Assembly (NCBI RefSeq): GCF_000281045.1
Contig: NW_008246115.1
Location: forward strand, 317,438-367,465
DNA length: 50,028 bases
Direction of reading: 5' to 3'
From: Saprolegnia diclina VS20
Lineage: Eukaryota > Oomycota > Saprolegniomycetes > Saprolegniales > Saprolegniaceae
The notes under the pieces were generated by a model. The model was not told where the DNA came from, searched no databases, and saw only the letters and a program-made list of their open reading frames with translations. Shown piece after piece: positions 42,470 through 50,028 of this stretch (its first letter is position 1; the number at the start of each line of letters is the position of its first letter). The translations under genes were made by a program, and so were the position numbers.

Positions 42470-42749
42470 GCAAAAGGCTCAATGAAGAAGCATGCGTCTC
42501 AAGCGTACGAGTTGGTAGGACGACGAGCTCGATCGAAGAAAACTCGAACGAGAACAGCAACCGCGCGCCAAAGACGCTGGATGTCGTCGAGATCTAACGA
42601 CGCGATGGCGACGACGACGTCGTATGGACGTATATGCAGCACGCACGGGGATGATGCCCCACCCCAACCCACGAAGAAGACGAGCCCGCCTGTAATGTAT
42701 AGATAGACCAAGATAATAATGATGAAGATGGCTTGCAACACGAGACGGA
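42470..42749. other. Intergenic between convergent genes
   Basis: No gene; it holds the 3' ends of the psq-type and Gemin7-like genes. Confidence 0.4.
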
Positions 42750-43064
42750 TCATCGATCGAGCGACAGGAGGCGCGCGGCCTCGGCCAGCGACAGCGTCAC
42801 GTCGACGTACTCGACGTCGCTCAGCTTGACGACCGCGCGCGGGTACGTGCCCAATGGCGTGTGGAGGTCCGTGAGCCCGACCAAGCTTTGGCGGCCGTTC
42901 ACGCCGCCGATCGTACCCTCGAGGATCGCGCGGCTAGCATGGCCCATGAAGACGAGTATGCATGGGCGGAAGCGCTACCTCTGGTTGAGCGTGACCTGCG
43001 CGGGCTTGGCGACGATCGCGTCAAAGTACCGGAGGCTGGCGTACCGATGGCGTTCGGAGTCCAT
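42750..43064 (-). CDS. Gemin7-like SMN-complex protein
   Basis: Exons 42979..43064 and 42750..42933 (45-nt intron, TAG) give 89 aa. Its order of motifs matches Gemin7: RHRYASLRYFDAIVAKPAQV, then TLNQSRAILEGTIGGVN, then TDLHTPLGTYPRAVVKLSDV. Gemin7 is a small Sm-fold protein that, with Gemin6, helps the SMN complex assemble Sm rings on spliceosomal RNAs. The core L-x-TP-L-G-x-x-x-x-A-x-x-x-x-S-D is the clearest match. The C-terminal LAEAARLLSL helix is extra. The gene is divergent from the DHX29-like gene. The assignment rests on a short domain, so other Sm-like proteins are possible. Confidence 0.58.
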
Positions 43065-43190
43065 CACGGAACGAATATATCCCACCGTGTAAAACACAAG
43101 CATGAGCTTGCTCTTTGTAAGAGAGTAAAACGTGAATATTGTGTGGAACGTGTGCATGGTGGGTTTTAGCTGGCCAATCGCAAAACAGAC
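43065..43190. promoter_or_regulatory. Divergent promoter of Gemin7-like and DHX29-like genes
   Basis: Only 126 bp separate the two start codons. A TGGCCAATCG CCAAT box at 43171..43180 lies 11 bp before the helicase ATG and could serve both genes. Confidence 0.5.
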
Positions 43191-46100
43191 ATGCTGCAGC
43201 GCCTCGATCTCGCAGCCGACGCCGAGGCCCGCTTGCAGGAGCTACTGGCACCGACGCTTGGCTTGCCGTCGACGCAGGACCAGTTCCGCACGGGGCGCCG
43301 GACGCTCAAGAAGATCGAGAAGGCCTACGATACCTTGTCCGCGCTTGACGTGCCCTTCGCGCTCATTGAAGAAGGGCTCGCGCATGCCAACGACGCCGCC
43401 GGCGCGCTCCGCTACATCTGCTTGTACCACTCGAGCGGCGACCTGCCATCGCGCTTTCGCGCCAATGTGCCCAAGCCGCCGGCCGACGAAGTGGCCTTGG
43501 AGGTCGTCGCGGCGCAGCCACGACCCTTGGACCTGGAAGCGCCACGGCCACCGATCGCGACGCCGGTCGTCGCTGCGCCCATCGTCGACGCAGCGAGCCT
43601 CGCCGCGACAGAGGTATGCGTGTATCATAAACGTCTCTGCTAAGTATGGATAACAGGCCAAGGAGCACGCGGACCGAGCGAAAGAGTGGACGCGCCGGTA
43701 CATGGAGCTGCAAGCGCAGGCCAACAGCGACGATGAGGATGACGATGACGAGAGCCAGCTGTCGCCCGAGGCGCGCATGTGGAAGCTTGAAGTGGCCTGC
43801 GCAAAAAGCGTCGTCGAGGCGCAGCGCGCCAAGCGCGACGGCGGCGATGCCAAGCGATGGAACTCTGGGATCGCACGCCTCCGACGCGAGATGCGCGAGC
43901 TCGAGCTGTACGTGGACCGCGCCAAAATGGCGCCGGTGCCCACATTCGAGCTGGAGGACACTGCGACTGCAGCACCGCCGGCACCCGCTGCGAAATCAAC
44001 GAAAAGCGTCAACAACGACAACGACAACGACGACGACGACGACGACGAGGGCGGTGGCTTGTTTGGCATGCTCGAAGAGAGCGCACCTATGGCCGTGGCC
44101 GCACCGACCGTTGTCGCCCCCGTGCTTGCGCCGATCGACACCAACATTGGCGGCAAGTGGACGGGCAAGTCGCCGCGCGTGCAGCTGCAAGACTACTGCC
44201 GCAAGCAAAAGTGGCCTACACCTGCCTTCACCCAAGACAAGGCGGCTGGCAAATTCAGCTTCTCGGTCTCTGTGACGCCGAGCGCCAAAGCCAAGTCGAA
44301 GGCTGTCGCCAACGTCGTTTCGCTGCCGGGTACCTTGTACGCGACCATGGACGGTGCCAAAGATGCGGTGTCGACGCGCGCCCTCTACGAGCTCGCGCCC
44401 CATTTGCCGCTGCACCGGGGCTTCCCGCCCTTCTTCCGCGACATGTGGTACCGTACTTTTCCATTGCGCCTAGTAAATGAGTTAGTTGATGGCGGTGTTT
44501 AGGCTTGAATGGGAGCGAATCAAAAACGATGCCAAGGCAGCGACGCAGTCGGCGTCACGGTCGTCCAAAGACGCGATTGTCCAATCGCTCTTTCTTCTCT
44601 GCAAGGACGACGACACGGTCGACGTGTCGGCGGAGACGACTGTTCGCACCAAGCCGCCGCCGGTACCTGCCGCTGTCCTCGACGCGTGGGACGACGATGA
44701 CGACGACGATGACGACGATACGGCAAGCGGTGCCGTCGCGGACGACTGGGAAGCGACAGTCGCTTCGCCGCGTGCGCCGGTGACACCCGTAGTCGATGAA
44801 TGTCTCCAGGCGCAGTGGCGGGACCGTGTCCGTAGCGCCAAGTACCAGAGTTTTGTGGCCAGCCGCCATGCGCTGCCCATGGCCGCCTACCGAACACAGA
44901 TCCGTGACGCACTCGCGTCACACTCGGTCGTCCTCATCTCGGGCGAGACGGGCTGTGGCAAAAGTACTCAAGTGCCCCACTATCTCCTCGATGACCTCCT
45001 CTCGGCCGGCCATGCGTCGGGCTCGATCATCTGCACGCAGCCGCGCCGCATCGCTGCGATCGGGGTCGCCGAGCGTGTCGCCAACGAGGTCGGCGAGGTT
45101 GTCGGCAAAGGCTACGTGGGGTATAGCATCCGCCTCGAGCAGCGCAAGAGCGCGCAGTGCAAGCTTCTCTTTTGCACGACGGGTATCTTGTTGCGGCAGC
45201 TGCAGTCCAACCCGACCCTCGACGGCGTCAGTCACGTCATCGTCGACGAGATCCACGAGCGCGACGTCCAAAGTGATGTGTTACTCGCGCTCCTCCGGCG
45301 CCTGCTGCGGCGCGGCGCGCAGCTCAAGATCGTCCTCATGAGTGCGACGCTCAACGCCGCTCAGTTCCAACGCTACTTTGACGACTGTCCGCTCCTACAA
45401 GTGCCCGGTCGGCTCTTCCCTGTCGATGTCAAGTATCTCGAAGACGTCTTTGAGGCCACGGGGCACATTGTCCACGACGGTGCGATCCTTTTGTTTTTTA
45501 TGCACATAATAACTGTGGGGTTAGGGTCCAAGTACTGCCTTCCGGACGGGCATTCCACGCAGCAGTCGAAAGTCTCAGTGTCGAGCCGCGGCGGCAACGT
45601 CAACCAAGTGACGCTGTCGTGGTCGAGGCGTGACATAGCACCGACGTCATGGGCGGATGAATCGGACCACGACGCTAATGACGAAGACGGATACTCGGCG
45701 CGGACGCGCGAGATGCTGGCCAAGGTCGATGCGTCCGTCATCAACTACGAGCTCATTGAAGACCTTGTTGCGCATATTCTGTCGTCGCCCGACCACGACG
45801 GCGCGATTCTGGTGTTCTTGAGCGGCCGCGGCGAGATCCGCGCGCTCATTGAGCAGCTCGATGGCAACCGCGAGGTTGCCACCCGCTGTGTGCTTCTGCC
45901 ATTGCATGCGTCGCTCTCGTCGGCCGAGCAACAGCGCATCTTTGAGTCGTACCCGCGCAAGACCAAGGTCATTGTGAGCACGAACCTCGCCGAAACGTCG
46001 CTGACCATCGATGACGTCACGGTTGTCATTGACGCGGGTCGCGTCAAGCAGATGCGTCATGACGTCAAGACGCAGACGTCGTCGCTCACGGAAGTGTGGA

Positions 46101-47401
46101 TCGCCAAGGCCAACGCCAACGTACGTCCTCCAAACTCTCGTCGTCGAGTGACTTGAATTTTCTATGTTTGCATAGCAACGGGCGGGCCGCGCCGGCCGTG
46201 TCCGACCCGGGGTGTGCTACCGCCTGTACCCGAAAGCTACGTTCGAGTACGAGCTCCAGGCGCAGCCCGTGGCTGAGATCCACCGTGCGCCGCTCACGTC
46301 CCTTGCGCTGCAGCTGCACACGTTAGTCGGGTGTGACGCGCCGTCGTTTTGGGCCGACTTGCTCGAGTCGCCTGCCGAGCAAGCGATTCTGGATGCGACC
46401 AACGAGCTCTCGCAGCTAGGGGCCCTCACGCCGCAGGACACGCTCACCGCGTTGGGCGAGCACCTCGCCGCCTTGCCGCTCGACGTGCGCGTCGGGAAGC
46501 TGCTTCTCTTTGGCGCCATCTTTCAGTGTCCATCTCCGATCGCCATCATCGCAGCCATCCTTGAAACCAAGAGCCCGTTCGCGGTGCCGTTTGGGTCCGA
46601 GCGGGACGCCAAGGCCAAGCGTGCGCTGCTGGCAAGTGCGAGCCAGAGCGACCTCTTGACCGACTTGGCGGCCTACGACGCGTGGCAGCGGTCGACAGAC
46701 CGAGCCGGGTTCTGCCGTCGCAACTACCTGCACCCGGCGGCCCTCGAAGAGATCCGGAAGCTCGCCGCGTCGTTCGAGCAGCTTCTTGTCGAGCTCCAGT
46801 TTTTGCCGCGCGACTATATGAAGCAGCGAGCGCGCTCGAATGGCTACGCCAACGACGAGGCGGTCGTCGCTGCTGTCGTGGCCTCGGGTTTGTACCCGAA
46901 CGTGGTCGACGTGCAGGTGGATGCAAGCAGTGGCGTGGTCCGGTTTTGGGAACGGAAGAAGCAAGTGTATTTGCATCCGTCGAGCGTCAACCACGGCCGC
47001 AAGACGTTCTTGACGCCGTACCTTGGCTACCACCTCAAGCTCCAGACGTCGCGCGTCTACGTGCCAGTCTCGAGCAGCATCACGCCGTATGCGCTGGCCT
47101 TGTTTGGTGGCGCGGTCGACGTCGATGTCTTACAGCCCACGCCGGCGCTGGTCGTCGATGGGTGGCTCTCGATTCCGGCGAGTGCCCGCACTGCGATGCT
47201 CGTCCTTGAACTCCGAAAGTGTCTTGCCGACCTCCTCCAACGTACGACCTCCTCTCTTGTTTGCGACGGCGTACAAAGTACAGTGATGTCGTAGGCAAAA
47301 TCGATGCCCCGGGGTGCGACGATGCGCTGGCCAAAGACGCGATCGAGGCCATGGCGCTGCTCTGGAAGAACGAGCTTGACCAAGTCCCGTCGTCTTCCTA
47401 A
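43191..47401 (+). CDS. DHX29-like DEAH-box RNA helicase
   Basis: Six exons (43191..43613, 43657..44447, 44503..45479, 45525..46120, 46176..47241, 47295..47401) give 1319 aa, close to the length of animal DHX29. The long acidic N-terminal part leads to FRDMWLEWERI. The helicase core follows: SGETGCGKSTQVP (Walker A), VDEIHERD (DEIH box), MSATLN, STNLAETSLTIDDV and QRAGRAGR (arginine fingers). Winged-helix, ratchet and OB-fold regions run to the end. DHX29 binds the 40S ribosomal subunit and helps scanning on structured mRNA leaders; DHX57/DHX36 are related alternatives. The 45-nt intron at 45480..45524 is AT-rich, frame-preserving and stop-free. One intron ends CAG. Confidence 0.88.
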
Positions 47402-47867
47402 ATGCTGATTGAAGCGCGTTTACGTATTGGTGCTCGTACGCCTTGTCGTTGATAACCAAGAACACATGGTGTTGATCGCATGGCTATCGCCGATGATCTA
47501 CCACGGGTTGTCGGACCCACGACACTTTATGCTGTGGGCAGATGATAACAAAATGGCGGGTAGGATCTGGCAAGTAGATACCAAGGGATGCTTATGGAAT
47601 GGCTGCATACAACCAGTCGGCGACTGCGGCTCTCTTAGCGTCATTCGAGTTCTTATTTGTGCGAGACGTCTACTGAGGGTCCTGTATGTTGTCATCTACT
47701 CGCTACACTGCGAGTCTTACCAAAGTGGCCGCCGGTCGACGCAGAGGTCCAAGAGAGCGGGGCAGGTGCACATCTACTGTATCTGACTGACGCATGCAGG
47801 CGTAGCGCTACGTCTGTCAAGACTCCGCGTTTTTGCTGATTTGATTTCAACGCGGACGCGTTTGATG

Positions 47868-47896
47868 GATTGATTGATTGATTGATTGATTGATTG
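47868..47896. repeat. GATT tetranucleotide microsatellite
   Basis: Seven uninterrupted GATT units followed by GA. Confidence 0.9.
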
Positions 47897-47981
47897 AGTA
47901 CTAATAGTGCTGCACCGTCCCTCGTGGAGAGTGGCACACTCCAACTCTCGAGCGTCGCGGCTAAATCCACCACCCTTAATG

Positions 47982-48000
47982 TATCCGGATATGACGTGGC
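47982..48000 (+). promoter_or_regulatory. TATCCGGATA palindrome next to TGACGTGGC
   Basis: A perfect 10-bp palindrome at 47982..47991 abuts TGACGTGGC, an ACGT-core (CRE/G-box-like) site for bZIP factors. Together they lie about 95-113 bp upstream of the photolyase ATG. Regulatory use is inference. Confidence 0.35.
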
Positions 48001-48094
48001 AATTGCCAGTGCGATCCTGCACAATGGCTTCGGCCGAAGTCCACAGCTCGATGCTTCGCTGAGGCCAGAATCGAATCTCTCGCGTCGCCCAAGT

Positions 48095-49813
48095 ATGAAG
48101 CTCGCCGACTTTGTCGTCAACGGACTCAAGCCCGACCGCCTCAAGTGGCTGCGCGGCGAGAGCACGGCCAATGGCGGCCGTCACGTCCTCTACTACATGC
48201 AAGCGTCGTTGCGCACGCGCTACAACTACGCCCTTCACGCCGCGATCAAGGCCGCCAACACCCTCCAGCAGCCACTGCACGTGCTCTTCACGGTCGACAC
48301 GTCCGCCGAGCGCATGTCGGAACGTCACATGGCCTTTCTGCTCGAGAGCCTCAAGGACGTCCACGCCTCGCTCCAGTCGCAGAAAATTCCGTTCCATGCG
48401 GTGCACTGCGAGCGCGCCTCGAGCATGACGCCGGTTGAAGCCATCGCCTTTGCGAGCGCCAACGCGTCAGTCGTCGTCACCGATCACCCGTATCTGCGCC
48501 ACGAACGGTGCCGCACGGAAGCGTTTGTGGCTGCCGTCAAGGTGCCGGTGCTGCAGGTCGAGGCCGACGTGATGATCCCCGTCACCACGATCAGCAACCA
48601 TGAAGAGCACAACAACGGCACAATCCGACCCAAGATCAAGAAACTCATGCCAAACTACCTCCTTCCGCTGCCGCCATTGCGGTACCTCAAGCCGACGGTG
48701 CCCGACACTTGGTCGCCGCCGTTGACGCCGCTCGATCTCAGCGCGTCGGTCGAGAGCCTCTTGGCGGCAGCGCCCGACGTTGATGTGTCTGTCCCGCGCG
48801 TGTCGACGTACCTTGGTGGCGAAACGCAAGCGCAGGCAACGCTCGACGTGTTTCTTCGGGACAAGCTATTGGACTACGAGACCGAGCGCAACAAGCCCGA
48901 TAAGGACGCGACGAGCAACCTGAGTCCGTATTTGCGCTACGGCAACATCTCGCCGGTCGACGTGGCCCTCCGTGTGCTCGCCACCGAGGGCCCAGAGCCG
49001 GCGATGACGCTGTCGCGGAACCACATGATCGACGAGATGGTCGTGCGGCGCGAACTCGCCGTCAACTTTGTGTGGTACAACCGACACGACTACGACTCGC
49101 TCGCGTGTTTACCGCCTGTCGCGGCCAACACACTCGCCAAGCACGCCAGCGACAAGCGCGATTACGTCTACTCGGCCGACCAGCTCGAGCGCGCCAAGAC
49201 GCATGACGCGTACTGGAATGCGTGCCAGCTCGATATGATGGCCACGGGCAAGGTACCACATATCTGGGATCTTTTCCAAAACCACATCTGACATCTGGTC
49301 ATCTAGATGCAAGGCTATTTGCGCCAGTACTGGGGCAAAAAGATCCTCGAGTGGAGTGCGACGCCGGAAGAAGGCCATGCGTTCGCCGTCGTCCAGAACG
49401 CCAAGTACAACCTCGACGGCTACGACCCGAACGGCTACGCCGGCGTCGCCTGGTCCTTTGGGTAGAGACCGTTATCGCGCTCGATTCGACAAGCTGAGTG
49501 TTTGCTGCGTAGGAAGCACGATCGGGTCTTCTCTGAGCGGCCAGTATACGGCACGGTGCGCTACATGGGCGCGCGCCGCCTCAATGATATCTTTGACATG
49601 CCCGCGTACATTGCGCTCGTCAAGCAGCGCTGCGCCGACGCCAAGCTCCCGCATGTGCTTTTGCAGTCGCCGGCCAATGCCAAGCGGTCGAGCGCCTCGA
49701 ACAAAGGACCGCGCCACGACGCGCCGCCTCCGACGCCGACTGAGCACAAGAAGCGCCGGCCTCGGTCCCGCAAGAAGAAGACGCAGACGCCGCCGTCGGG
49801 CACGGCCGCATAA
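48095..49813 (+). CDS. PHR: Class II CPD photolyase
   Basis: Exons 48095..49252, 49307..49461 and 49513..49813 (introns 54 and 51 nt, TAG ends) give 537 aa. Class II cyclobutane-pyrimidine-dimer photolyase signatures run in order: [95 protein letters not shown] and [10 protein letters not shown]. The enzyme uses FAD and blue light to reverse UV-made thymine dimers. The tail is a lysine/arginine-rich segment ([12 protein letters not shown]) that should send it to the nucleus. The ATG at 48095 is the first in frame with homology. No mitochondrial or plastid signal is obvious. Confidence 0.93.
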
Positions 49814-50028
49814 GAATACGTAATGTCATCTTATAATGGACTTTTGTGGTCCATTGCACTCGCGATGATGTACCCCGGTGTACAGATCTGGCAAGAGCGA
49901 TATCTCGTGCTGTAGACCTCACACGATGACGGGACGTAGCGCTTTGAACTCTCCAAAGCGTCTTCTATCAATGTGCCAAGTTGCAGCGAGTTGGATTTTG
50001 AACGCGATTTGGTCGATCGCAAGTCCTG
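49814..50028. other. Window end, no gene seen
   Basis: The last 215 bp show no supported reading frame or RNA gene. They would include the 3' UTR of the photolyase gene. Confidence 0.4.

Larger units (their letters stand above)
47402..48094. other. Intergenic between helicase and photolyase genes
   Basis: No supported gene. It holds a GATT microsatellite and a palindrome next to an ACGT-core element, listed separately. Confidence 0.45.

Overview
This is a nuclear window from an oomycete, most likely a Saprolegniales-type water mould. Four things point there. A seven-transmembrane receptor is fused to a phosphatidylinositol-phosphate kinase, an architecture known from oomycetes and Dictyostelium. 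Coding regions are GC-rich and densely packed. Introns are very small (about 33 to 65 nt), start with GT and end almost always in TAG. A flagellar radial-spoke LRR protein fits a zoospore-forming organism. I see no bacterial, viral or mobile-element genes. All exon models were joined by eye from reading frame, phase and protein-family continuity.

Layout. 1-5.9 kb: an unrecognised membrane protein (-), a secreted cysteine-rich type I membrane protein (+), a short DHHC palmitoyltransferase (+) and an SLC38-type amino-acid transporter (-). 5.9-7.7 kb: mostly non-coding, ending in a leucine-rich-repeat remnant. 7.7-10.3 kb: a large disordered protein (-) rich in GW/WG dipeptides, then RGG/RS repeats, then a SPOC-like C-terminus; this is the most unusual gene here. 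11.1-13.9 kb: two tandem SLC35F6-like transporters (-), one with two introns and one with none. 14.4-17.7 kb: an EAPP-like gene (-) and a TBC RabGAP (+) sharing an 86-bp divergent promoter.

18.7-25 kb: a 15-exon OSCA/CSC1-like mechanosensitive channel gene. Beyond it are degenerate repeats, a satellite-like tract, a 100-N assembly gap and a second, about 99% identical copy of the channel's last exons. 25.2-30.7 kb: an intronless LRR protein (-) and a long IQ/EF-hand protein (+). 31.3-34.1 kb: the GPCR-PIPK. 35-40.1 kb: CCT1 (+), then a tightly packed minus-strand series of an LRRC23-like gene, a small unknown gene and a PA-TM-RING ubiquitin ligase. 40.8-49.8 kb: a pipsqueak-HTH factor with a Q/H-rich tract (+), a Gemin7-like gene (-) divergent from a DHX29-like helicase (+), and a class II CPD photolyase (+).

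The genes are independent housekeeping, membrane, signalling and RNA-related loci, not an operon or one pathway. Several starts carry CCAAT boxes (GATTGG or CCAATC) within roughly 220 bp upstream. A palindromic TATCCGGATA element recurs at a few intergenic sites.
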